This document shows, piece after piece, positions 18,110 to 25,942 of a DNA stretch of 64,000 nt. Under the pieces are notes generated by a model. That model worked only from the letters and a program-made list of their open reading frames with translations. It did not search any database and was not told the origin of the DNA. Every line of letters begins with the position of its first letter. Position 1 is the stretch's first letter. The stretch comes from an uncultured Collinsella sp. GTDB taxonomy: Bacteria; Actinomycetota; Coriobacteriia; Coriobacteriales; Coriobacteriaceae. The stretch covers positions 78,839-142,838 of the forward strand of contig CATXXC010000003.1 in assembly GCA_958403385.1 (NCBI GenBank), read 5' to 3'. Made by a program: the position numbers and the translations under genes.

Positions 18110-18514
18110 ATGAGGCACATCATCATTGCATCGCACTACGGCCTGGCAGCCGGACTCGGAGACACGCTCAAGGCCATCATAGGACCGGGGCACGACATCA
18201 GGGTTGTCTGCGCGTTTACAGACGAAACCCCGCTCGAGGAGAAGCTCGCCAGCGCATTCGAGGGCATCGCCGAAGATGACGAGACCCTCGTTCTCACCGA
18301 CATCCTTCAGGGCAGCGTAAACCAGCTCGTAGCCTGCTCGGCTCCGCGAGGCGCGTTCATAGTGACCGGCGTAAACCTTCCCGTGGCCCTCGAGCTCTCG
18401 CTCCACGCCGGACAGCTTACTCCCGATGTGGTGAGGCATGTCGTCACCCAAGCCAAAGAGCAGCTCGTCTACCTCGGAGATCTTACTCCGGACGTTGACG
18501 AAGAAGACGAATAG
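18110..18514 (+). CDS. PTS mannose/fructose-family EIIA component
   Basis: A 134-residue soluble protein, MRHIIIASHYGLAAGLGDTL, with the phosphorylated histidine in ASHYG. The second conserved segment is LVLTDILQGSVNQLV, where most relatives have D-x-x-GG-T-P-x-N; the change to QGSVNQ is within the range seen in LevD/AgaF-like proteins. The acidic tail DVDEEDE is lineage-specific. It takes phosphate from HPr and passes it to the EIIB at 15946. In LevR systems such an EIIA can also signal to the regulator. Confidence 0.88.
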   Translation: MRHIIIASHYGLAAGLGDTLKAIIGPGHDIRVVCAFTDETPLEEKLASAFEGIAEDDETLVLTDILQGSVNQLVACSAPRGAFIVTGVNLPVALELSLHAGQLTPDVVRHVVTQAKEQLVYLGDLTPDVDEEDE

Positions 18515-18543
18515 GAAAGACGCGACAGTAAGGAGGACGAGAC

Positions 18544-19980
18544 ATGCGCAAAGTCCCGACCAATAACCAGCACCTGTTCTACCAACCGAAGGACGTGTGG
18601 GTGGGAGACGTCATGCCCTTCGGCAAGGACGGCACGTTCTATCTATACCACCAGCGTGACACGCGCGACCCCGCTCCGCTTGCCGAAGGACAGCCCTTTG
18701 GGTGGTCGCTCGCGACCACCCAGGACTTCGTGACGTACCAGGAACACGGAACGGCGATCCCCCACGGCGGAGAAGACGACCAAGACCAGTTCATCTACGC
18801 CGGAACCGTTTACGAGGCAAAAGGGGAGGTACGCGCTTTCTATACCGGGTTCAACCGCAACTACCTGCGAGAAGGCAAAACGTCCCAGGTGCTCATGCAG
18901 GCGAAGGCCTGCTCGGATGATTATGCGACGTGGAAAAAGACGGGCGTTGCAGTAGAGCTCACGCCTCAGCCAGGATACGATGGGCGCAACTGGCGCGACC
19001 CTTTCGTAATATGGGATGACGACCGGAAGGAATACCTCCTCGTACTGGGCACGCGTAAGGGAGACGACCCCTCCAAAACCCTCCAAACTGGCAGGCTCGT
19101 TCACTTTACGTCGAAGGACCTCGAGCACTGGCAGTTCAAGGGCGACTTCTGGGCCCCCGGCCTCTACACCATGTTCGAAATGCCAGACATTTTTAAAATT
19201 GGCGATTGGTGGTACCTGGTCTACTCTGAGTACAGCGACGAGAACAAGATCGTCTACCGCATGAGCCGCGATCTCTACGGTCCGTGGGAGAAGCCGAGAG
19301 ATGACGCCTTCGACGGGAGGGCGTATTACGCCGGACGGACCGCCTTCGACGGATCGCGCAGGATTCTGTCCGGCTGGGTCCCCACGCGCGAGAACGACGA
19401 TGACCGGGCCAACTGGCTTTGGGGTGGCTCGTTTATGCCCCATGAGGTGTACCAGCGCCCCAATGGCACCCTCGGCGTTCGCCCTCCCCAAAGCATAAAG
19501 GATGCGTTCGAGTGCCCTGATGCCGTCCCGGATATCGAGCTTCGCGGAGACCACGAACGAACGGAGTGCGTAATCACCGAAAACGCAGGCGAGATCTTCT
19601 GCTTCGAGGCAGACGTGACGTTCAGGGACGCTTGCGACTTCTCAATTCGAGCCTACAAGAATCTCGAGACCGACGAGTCGTACGAATACCGCTTCGACCT
19701 CGACGCGAATCGGCTCTCGTTCGACAAGAGCCCCTGTTACAAGTGGTTCCGCGTAATGGATAAGGGGCTTTGGAGGCCAGTCTGGCTCGAGTCCGGGCGT
19801 TCTTACCACCTGCAGCTCATCGTTGACGACAACATCCTCGTCCTCTACCTCGACGGTACCGCACTCACGACACGCGTCTGCGAGAAGTTCGGCCACTCGC
19901 TTGCTGTTACGGTAACGAATGGCGAACTCAAACTGTCCAACATAGCCTTGGCGAAGGGGCTGCGCGAACAGGAAAAGTAA
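18544..19980 (+). CDS. GH32 family beta-fructosidase, cytoplasmic
   Basis: A 478-residue glycoside hydrolase without a signal peptide. The catalytic regions are WVGDVMPFGKDG (nucleophile Asp, in place of the usual WMNDPNG), NWRDPFV (transition-state Asp) and FEMPDIF (acid/base Glu, the EC-type site). The five-blade propeller is followed by a beta-sandwich from about residue 330. GH32 enzymes release fructose from sucrose, inulin or levan oligosaccharides; because it closes a PTS operon and is cytoplasmic, its substrate may be a phosphorylated disaccharide such as sucrose-6-phosphate. The altered first motif marks a divergent subfamily. RBS AAGGAGGACGAG precedes the ATG. Confidence 0.85.
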   Translation: MRKVPTNNQHLFYQPKDVWVGDVMPFGKDGTFYLYHQRDTRDPAPLAEGQPFGWSLATTQDFVTYQEHGTAIPHGGEDDQDQFIYAGTVYEAKGEVRAFYTGFNRNYLREGKTSQVLMQAKACSDDYATWKKTGVAVELTPQPGYDGRNWRDPFVIWDDDRKEYLLVLGTRKGDDPSKTLQTGRLVHFTSKDLEHWQFKGDFWAPGLYTMFEMPDIFKIGDWWYLVYSEYSDENKIVYRMSRDLYGPWEKPRDDAFDGRAYYAGRTAFDGSRRILSGWVPTRENDDDRANWLWGGSFMPHEVYQRPNGTLGVRPPQSIKDAFECPDAVPDIELRGDHERTECVITENAGEIFCFEADVTFRDACDFSIRAYKNLETDESYEYRFDLDANRLSFDKSPCYKWFRVMDKGLWRPVWLESGRSYHLQLIVDDNILVLYLDGTALTTRVCEKFGHSLAVTVTNGELKLSNIALAKGLREQEK

Positions 19981-20528
19981 GCCAGTGAACCTCGTCGCCA
20001 CAGCGACTCCCCCAGCAAAACACGCGAACAACGGGTCCGGCCGCATTCCGGCGACCGGACTCGTCCTGTGCCCTGATGGCACATGGCCCCGGGCTGCCGA
20101 CAGCGAGGCGGCCTTAGGGGCCTCGCCTACAGATTCCTGAGTGCGTCGACGAGGGAGACCTTGCCCGCGGTGACCTCGTCGGCCTGCTTGATGACCTTTG
20201 CGGGCACGACGGCCACCACAGCGCCGGCGGCAGAGTCGATTCGAGCGATGTGGTCAGAGACGGAGCGAACGGCGAGCCGCTTGCCGACAGGGAGGCAGTC
20301 AAAGGTGGCAAAGCGCACTCCTACGGTTGGGATACGCCCGTGAGGCGCTCGGCGGACAGCGCTGTTGCCGCTCGCTGTGTCGAGCGCAGGTGTCGAGAAG
20401 TCGCCATATGCCACTACAGATGTATCATGGAGTGCCGAAGTTCACGTGCCCGTGACAAAACGCGGGCGCCAACCCGTCCCGAGCACCACCCCGCCCGTAA
20501 GGTGTGGGACGAAAGGAGGACCAGCCGC
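19981..20528 (+). other. 548-bp gap: hairpin, coding remnant and levR leader
   Basis: Holds no intact gene. GCGAGGC/GCCTCGC at 20103-20126 is a small hairpin. On the minus strand a frame ending at 20127 reads ...RSVSDHIARIDSAAGAVVAV and closes with VSLVDALRNL; it looks like the last 60 codons of a lost gene that I cannot name. From 20314 the sequence is the duplicated levR leader, with AAAGGAGG just before the gene. Confidence 0.55.
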
Positions 20529-20578
20529 ATGAACATCCCCGAGACACAGAAAGACCTGCTTGCCTACCTCGATCGCAT
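20314..20578 (+). repeat. upstream half of duplicated levR region, copy 2
   Basis: Counterpart of 15476-15730: leader, ribosome binding site and first codons of the intact regulator gene. The two copies differ by scattered substitutions and an 11-base indel, so the duplication is not very recent. Confidence 0.85.
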
Positions 20579-23282
20579 CACGCGCGAGCTTGGCAGCACG
20601 CGGGGCGGGCGCATCCAGAACCGTCTCGACCACTTCACCACGGCATCTATAACCGACTCGCTCGCCATCTCGCGCAGCCTGGCAAGTCAGTATCTCAACG
20701 AGCTCGTGCGCGCTGGCCTCGTGGTGAAAGCAGGGGCACGACCGGTGTGCTACTTCCACCGCCGCTCCCTCGAACGCTTCTTCCAGTCTCGCATTGAGCG
20801 TAGCACCTACCCTTCGGTCGAGCAGCTCTTCGCCACGCTCGGAAACGGCGAGCGACTCGACTTCGACCGCGCAATCGGTCACGAGCTGAGCCTTGCGCCC
20901 TGCATCAGCCAGCTCTGCGCCGCGCTCAAGTACCCGCCAGCTGGCCTGCCCATCCTGCTCTGTGGCGCCTCGGGAACCGGCAAGGGTCTACTCGCCGAAC
21001 TTGCCCTCGAATACGGCAAGAACGTCGGCGTCCTGCAGCAGGAAGCCAAGCTTGTGAGCATCGACTGCTCGCATTACGCAGACGATGCCCGCGCGCTCAC
21101 TCACGACCTGTGCGCAGATGGCGGGCCTGCAGATCGGGCGAGCGGCGGCATCGTTTATCTCAAGGACGTCGACGCCCTCTCACCCGCTGCCCAGGACGCG
21201 CTCTTGGAGTGGGCCTCCGCACAGGCGGGCGCCATTGTGCCAGCCCCTGCTGTGCGCCTTATCTTTGCCACCTCAAACGAGGCAGACAGTACCGAGTGCC
21301 GCAGCCTCACGCGTCGCATCCCCATGTCCGCCCAGGTGCCGTCTCTGCGCGAGCGCACCCAGGAGGAGCGTGAGGAACTGACTCTCCACTTCCTCAAGGA
21401 GGAGGGCCGACGCATAGGACGCGACATCCTCATAAGTCGCGGAGCCTTCCGAGCCCTCGCCGGCACCAACTTCGAGGAGAACGTACGCGGCCTGCGCGAC
21501 TGCATCACCAACTGTTGCGCCGAGGCCTATCTAGACACGAAGGGTGACAGCCTGGAGATTCGCACCTACCAGCTTCCCTCCGCAATCCTTGCCGGCTCCG
21601 CACTCGAGCGCAGCGAGAACGACATGCAGCTCATCGACACCACCCGGAGCATCCAAAGCCAGGCGGACGACCGCGCACGGCATGTACTCGACGCCATGCT
21701 GGAGCCATACGAGAGCTATCGCGAAGGCACGCTTGATGGGGGCGCGTGCAGCGCTCAGCTGGTGGAGCGAGCCCGCGACCTCGAGGACTACCTGGCGTTC
21801 GGGCAAAACCCGGGCCGCTCGAAGTCCGACGCATACGAGCAGATCGCCGACAGCGTCGTCACTTCCGTGAACGAACTCTACTCGATCGATTTGTCCCGAA
21901 AGAGCTCGCATCTAATCGCCCAGGGCATCTGCCTCCAGCTGTGGCCGCCCGCAAGCCTCTCGCGTTGGAAGAGCTCCCATGCAAGCGAGCTTTCCGGCAT
22001 GCGCGGCGTCGTGGCCCAGCGCAACCGCTTTGCCGTTACTGTCTGCGCCTGCATCGCTGATGAACTCAAGGCCACGCTCGGCATCGCACTCGACGATCTC
22101 ACGTGTCTGCTCGTCCTTGCGCATGCGGCACTCGCACTCGACCCGTCTAAGCGTCGTCGGAGCGTCGGTATCGTCCTCAGTCATGGCTACTCGACCGCCA
22201 CGAGCATCGCCGACGCCGCCAATCGGATTCTTGACACGAGGGTCTTCGAGGCCATCGACATGCCCTACGACCAGAAGGTTACGGACGTCGCTGTTCCTCT
22301 TCAGCAAATCATCGACCGCTTCTCCTACGCAGACGAGGTCGTCATCCTCGTGGACATGGGATCGCTCCAGGATATTTATAAGAGTCTGGAATCCACCTCC
22401 GGCATGACGCTCGGCATCATAAACAACGCCTCTACCGGCCTTGCGGTGGAGGTTGGCGCCGGACTTATCGCGGGTCGCTCCGTGCGAGAGGTTCTCGACG
22501 ATGTTGCGGCAGCTTGCACCTGTAATTATCACATCGTGGCGCGCAACGCCCGACCGGACGCGATTGTCTTCTGCTCCGAAGGCGGACTTGACGCAGCTGC
22601 GCGGATCCGCGATCTCGTGGCGCAGAGCCTGCCTGGCGAGTCCCCCGCGCGGCTTGTCGCCGTTGACTGGCGGCAGCTCGCCAATAACGGATCTGAGGAT
22701 GCCGCCTTCTCCCAGTACAACGTGCGCTCGGTCATCGGCACGGACAATCCGCACGCCGACGGAGTCCCGTTCATTTCGCTCGAGGAACTCATCGCCGGCG
22801 AAGGAACGGCCCAGATAGACCGCGCCTTCGCACGCTTGCTCGACGCTGACAGCTTGCGCACGTTCCACCAGAATCTCGTCAAGAACATGACCCTCAGGAA
22901 CGTGGTCGAGTCCATCACAATCCTTAACCCCAACAAGCTCTTCGGCGAAATCGAGAGTGCCGCAGAGCGGCTCCAGCAGCTCACCGGAGACGTGATTGGC
23001 GCTCGTGTGAGCATGGGGCTCTACGTGCACCTGTGTTGTCTCGTGGAGCGCCTCGTGACCAGAAGCCCCATCGAGAACTACGCAGACGAGCAGCGCTTCG
23101 CCAATGAACACAACGATTTCGTCGAGGCATTCCGCACGAGCTTCTCTGACATTTCCGCCCATTACCACGTGGAGGTCCCCGTCGCGGAGATCGCCTACGC
23201 ATACGACTACATCAATTCCCGGCATGCCCCGCGCAGGCAGGCCACGCCGAACGATGGGCCCGCGGCTCAGCAGGACGAGTGA
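20529..23282 (+). CDS. levR: LevR-like PRD/AAA+ transcriptional regulator lacking GAFTGA
   Basis: A 917-residue protein, start MNIPETQKDL after AAAGGAGGACC. Domains: winged HTH (about 25-75); AAA+ domain with Walker A GASGTGKG (145-152) and Walker B-like GGIVYLKDVD (206-215); a first PRD region (about 390-500); an EIIA-mannose-like domain with VLSHGYS (His552) and, later, a second PRD near the C-terminus (ERLQQLTGDVIGARVSMGLYVHL). LevR activates sigma-54 promoters of fructose PTS operons under PTS phosphorylation control. Here the stretch that should carry GAFTGA is missing between DLCADGGPAD and RASGG, and actinobacteria generally lack sigma-54, so it probably acts in another way. It lies downstream of the PTS/GH32 operon it likely controls. 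Confidence 0.85.
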   Translation: MNIPETQKDLLAYLDRITRELGSTRGGRIQNRLDHFTTASITDSLAISRSLASQYLNELVRAGLVVKAGARPVCYFHRRSLERFFQSRIERSTYPSVEQLFATLGNGERLDFDRAIGHELSLAPCISQLCAALKYPPAGLPILLCGASGTGKGLLAELALEYGKNVGVLQQEAKLVSIDCSHYADDARALTHDLCADGGPADRASGGIVYLKDVDALSPAAQDALLEWASAQAGAIVPAPAVRLIFATSNEADSTECRSLTRRIPMSAQVPSLRERTQEEREELTLHFLKEEGRRIGRDILISRGAFRALAGTNFEENVRGLRDCITNCCAEAYLDTKGDSLEIRTYQLPSAILAGSALERSENDMQLIDTTRSIQSQADDRARHVLDAMLEPYESYREGTLDGGACSAQLVERARDLEDYLAFGQNPGRSKSDAYEQIADSVVTSVNELYSIDLSRKSSHLIAQGICLQLWPPASLSRWKSSHASELSGMRGVVAQRNRFAVTVCACIADELKATLGIALDDLTCLLVLAHAALALDPSKRRRSVGIVLSHGYSTATSIADAANRILDTRVFEAIDMPYDQKVTDVAVPLQQIIDRFSYADEVVILVDMGSLQDIYKSLESTSGMTLGIINNASTGLAVEVGAGLIAGRSVREVLDDVAAACTCNYHIVARNARPDAIVFCSEGGLDAAARIRDLVAQSLPGESPARLVAVDWRQLANNGSEDAAFSQYNVRSVIGTDNPHADGVPFISLEELIAGEGTAQIDRAFARLLDADSLRTFHQNLVKNMTLRNVVESITILNPNKLFGEIESAAERLQQLTGDVIGARVSMGLYVHLCCLVERLVTRSPIENYADEQRFANEHNDFVEAFRTSFSDISAHYHVEVPVAEIAYAYDYINSRHAPRRQATPNDGPAAQQDE

Positions 23283-23333
23283 CGCGCCTCGCAAGCAAAG
23301 GAAGGAAGCCAACATCACACGAGCATCATCGAT
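23127..23333 (+). repeat. downstream half of duplicated levR region, copy 2
   Basis: Matches 15727-15965: LevR C-terminal codons, then GCAAGCAAAGGAAGGAAGCC and a relic of the EIIB start in which ATG has become ACG (near 23317). It shows that a PTS operon once followed this levR copy. Confidence 0.8.
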
Positions 23334-23469
23334 CGCTGCGTGCAAGGCGGCGGGCCTCACCGTGTTCGCCAAGCGCGAGGAGCGTTTTGGTTTTTCGCAA
23401 GCAAATGCGGACGAAATCAGCGACCAGATTCCCGATACGCTCAAACATGCAGGGCCCCTATGTGTTTAA
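23328..23469 (+). pseudogene. C-terminal remnant of a HAD-family phosphatase
   Basis: The frame encodes CKAAGLTVFAKREERFGFSQ, then ANADEISDQIPDTL and a stop at 23469. AAGLTVxAKREERFGFSQ is typical of the last 40 residues of beta-phosphoglucomutase-like HAD hydrolases. Nothing of the rest of the enzyme is present; the segment is fused straight to the relic of the PTS EIIB start, so a deletion removed the intervening genes. Confidence 0.6.
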
Positions 23470-23536
23470 CCTCATTTTTCCGTGTGCGGTAGAATGGAGT
23501 CGTTGAGATCGCGAACGCCTTAAAGGGAGAGTTTTT

Positions 23537-24271
23537 GTGGATGCGCATCTGGATGGGGGCTCTTCCGCCCCGCTGTATCAACAGGTGCTCGATTTGCTTA
23601 AGAGCGATATCGAACAGGGGACATATCCCGTTGACTCGCAGATTCCAACGGAACTTGAGCTTTCTAAGATGTACGGCGTGGGAAGGGTCACGGTTCGCCG
23701 CGCAATAGAGGAGCTTGTGGGCGAGGGGTATCTCACCAAGCGGCAGGGGCGTGGTACGTTTGTGACCGCGACAAAGATAATTCGCAAGGTGCATCAGAAG
23801 GACGATGTTCAGAGTTTTACCCAAGCATGCGCTGAAAACGGCATGAAGGCGGGCGCTCGCGTCGTTGCCCGCAAGACCGTTGCCGCCGATCGCGACCTCG
23901 CTTCTTTCTTTGGCTTGGATGAAGGCTCTGACCTCATCTTGGTCTCACGCGTGCGTACCGCAGACGGCGTGCCGGTCCTGTTCGAGAACAACTACTATCC
24001 TGTCGATGGATTCGAATTTCTCAAAGATATCGGTCTCTCCAATTGTTCGATATTCGAGGCCGTGGGGGAGCGTACGGGTAGGTATCCCTGCTCGTCCGAT
24101 CCCTGCAGGCTGGAGATCGCCCGTGCGGGAATTGATGCCGCCCGCGAGCTCAAGGTCCCAGTAGGGGAGCCGCTGTTCTTCATGAACGCGGGCTTTCTCG
24201 ATTCCAACGGAGAGCGCTTCTGCTATGGCAGACAGTACTACGTGGGTTCGCGCTACAGCTTCGATATCTAG
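23537..24271 (+). CDS. GntR/HutC-family regulator with UTRA domain
   Basis: A 244-residue regulator with GTG start after AAAGGGAGAG. Residues about 10-78 are the GntR winged helix (PLYQQVLDLLKSDIEQGTYP, then ELELSKMYGVGRVTVRRAIE and KRQGRGTFV). The rest is a UTRA ligand-binding domain (LILVSRVRTADGVPVLFENN). Such proteins bind a sugar phosphate or related effector and release their operator. It precedes, in the same direction, a five-gene locus like frl/fra; FrlR and FraR are of this family. Twin 21-bp repeats between it and the transporter gene are its likely operators. The preceding DNA is remnant-rich, so this gene marks the beginning of a new functional block. Confidence 0.9.
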   Translation: MDAHLDGGSSAPLYQQVLDLLKSDIEQGTYPVDSQIPTELELSKMYGVGRVTVRRAIEELVGEGYLTKRQGRGTFVTATKIIRKVHQKDDVQSFTQACAENGMKAGARVVARKTVAADRDLASFFGLDEGSDLILVSRVRTADGVPVLFENNYYPVDGFEFLKDIGLSNCSIFEAVGERTGRYPCSSDPCRLEIARAGIDAARELKVPVGEPLFFMNAGFLDSNGERFCYGRQYYVGSRYSFDI

Positions 24272-24343
24272 CGGCTCTGTCTCACACAGCGCTGTTCTCG
24301 TATTGCCGCGGCAGGTCCGTTTAGCGCGTAAAAGTTACCACTT

Positions 24344-24414
24344 ATAGAACAACCTAATATGTTTCTTGACCGACGCCTTCATGCAGGTTATACATAGAAC
24401 AACCTAAGATGTTT
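24344..24414 (+). promoter_or_regulatory. twin 21-bp direct repeats, probable GntR operators
   Basis: ATAGAACAACCTAATATGTTT-type sites at 24344-24364 and 24394-24414 match at 20 of 21 positions and start exactly 50 bp apart. They fill the gap between the regulator gene and the transporter gene, 55 bases before the latter's ATG. AGGTT/AACCT half-sites inside suggest dyad symmetry. Confidence 0.65.
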
Positions 24415-24468
24415 GCCTATACGTGAAGGATTTTTGGCAAGCATCGTTGCTCTGGCAGGAGGTTAAGA

Positions 24469-25932
24469 ATGCCGGATGCCAAACAGGAGAAGCCCAAGCG
24501 CAGATTCCATCTCCAGCTTCCCCATGTGTACACCATCGCGTTCATGCTGATCGTGTTCTTCGCGGTGCTCACATGGATCGTCCCATCGGGTCAGTTCGAC
24601 CGCCAGACCATTCAGACGGCCGCGGGCGAGCGAGAAGTCGCCGTAGCCGGAACGTACCAAGAGGTCGACAAGGTCTACACCGATTCGGAGACGGGGGAGA
24701 CCGTCGATCTGCGACAGGGCATCGATGCCGTCCTGCAGGCTCCCGCCAAGGGCATTCAGGCTGCGGCCGATGTCGTCGCGTTCGTCCTGCTGATCGGCGG
24801 ATCGTTCGCCATCGTCACCAAGACCAACGCCCTAAACGCCGGCATGAGCCGCGTGATCAAGAAGCTGAAGAACAAGGACATCTTGATCATCCCCATCTCC
24901 ATGATCCTGCTCTCGATCTGCGGCACCACGTTCGGCATGTCCGAGGAGGCGCTGCCGTTCTACGCGATCTTCATCCCCATCATGCTGAGCATCGGGTATG
25001 ACTCCATGACCGCGTTCATCATCTGCTTCCTCGGCCCCAACCTTGGTTACTGCGCATCCACTATTGATCCTTTCAACGTGCTGATCGCCCAGGGCGTTAT
25101 CGGCATCGAGGGAAATCCCCAGCTTTGGCTCCGCGCCATCCTGTGGGTCATCTTCACCGCCGCGGGCATTTTCTGGGCCATGCGCTACGCGCGCCGCGTC
25201 AAGCTCGATCCCAAGTCCTCCATCACCTATGAGGACGATAAGCAGAAGCGCATCGAGTTCTCTGTCACCGATGCCTCTATCGAAGAGGAGTTCACGCTTC
25301 GCCACAAGCTCGTCCTCATTGATTTCGCGGTCGGCATGGGCGTTATCGTGTGGGGCCTCGTTACCCAGGGCTGGTATATGGACGAGATCTCCATGGTGTT
25401 CCTGGCCATGGGCCTTCTTGCCGGCATACTCGGCGGCCTGGACGAGAAGACCATTGCGGAGGAGTTCGTCCGCGGAATCGCCGACTTCGCCTACGCAGCC
25501 TGCATCATCGGCATCGCCCGCGGCATCCTGGTCGTCGCAGAGGGCGGAATGATCATCGACTCTATTCTTAACTGGCTCGTCGGACTCCTTGCGGGCGCTC
25601 CGTCCTTCATCTATACCACCTTCATGTACATCGTCCTCGGCCTGCTTTCGCTGCTGGTTCCTTCCAGCTCCGGCCTCGCTGCACTCACCATGCCCGTCAT
25701 GGGCCCGCTGACCGAGCTTATGGGCCTCAATCCCGGGGCTGCCGTCACCGCTCTGCAGTTCGCGAACCAGACCGTCAACACCATCAGCCCCGTTGCGGGC
25801 ATGACCGTCGCGGGTCTTGCCGTGGCGAAGATCTCCTTCGGGCAATGGTGGAAGACCATCTGGAAGTTCTTTATCTTCATGGTTCTGTTCGGATTGGTCG
25901 CGACTGTGATCTCCGGCCTACTGCCGATGTAG
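24469..25932 (+). CDS. YfcC/DcuC-family transporter
   Basis: A 487-residue integral membrane protein, ATG six bases after AGGAGG. About eleven to thirteen hydrophobic segments; typical parts include FFAVLTWIVPSGQFDR, LICGTTFGMSEEALPFY-like and the C-terminal LLVPSSSGLAALTMPVMGPL and NQTVNTISPVAGMT. The family (C4-dicarboxylate carrier/YfcC) exchanges or imports organic acids and amino acids. The fructose-asparagine transporter FraA of Salmonella is, as I recall, also of the Dcu type. As first gene of the locus it probably imports the compound handled by the kinase and deglycase. AGGAGG for the next gene overlaps its stop codon. Confidence 0.85.
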   Translation: MPDAKQEKPKRRFHLQLPHVYTIAFMLIVFFAVLTWIVPSGQFDRQTIQTAAGEREVAVAGTYQEVDKVYTDSETGETVDLRQGIDAVLQAPAKGIQAAADVVAFVLLIGGSFAIVTKTNALNAGMSRVIKKLKNKDILIIPISMILLSICGTTFGMSEEALPFYAIFIPIMLSIGYDSMTAFIICFLGPNLGYCASTIDPFNVLIAQGVIGIEGNPQLWLRAILWVIFTAAGIFWAMRYARRVKLDPKSSITYEDDKQKRIEFSVTDASIEEEFTLRHKLVLIDFAVGMGVIVWGLVTQGWYMDEISMVFLAMGLLAGILGGLDEKTIAEEFVRGIADFAYAACIIGIARGILVVAEGGMIIDSILNWLVGLLAGAPSFIYTTFMYIVLGLLSLLVPSSSGLAALTMPVMGPLTELMGLNPGAAVTALQFANQTVNTISPVAGMTVAGLAVAKISFGQWWKTIWKFFIFMVLFGLVATVISGLLPM

Positions 25933-25942
25933 GAGGTGCCCG

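Noticed and set aside
21912..23444. 510-codon frame antisense to levR
   Set aside because: No recognisable motif; the plus strand encodes HTH, AAA+, EIIA-like and PRD regions.
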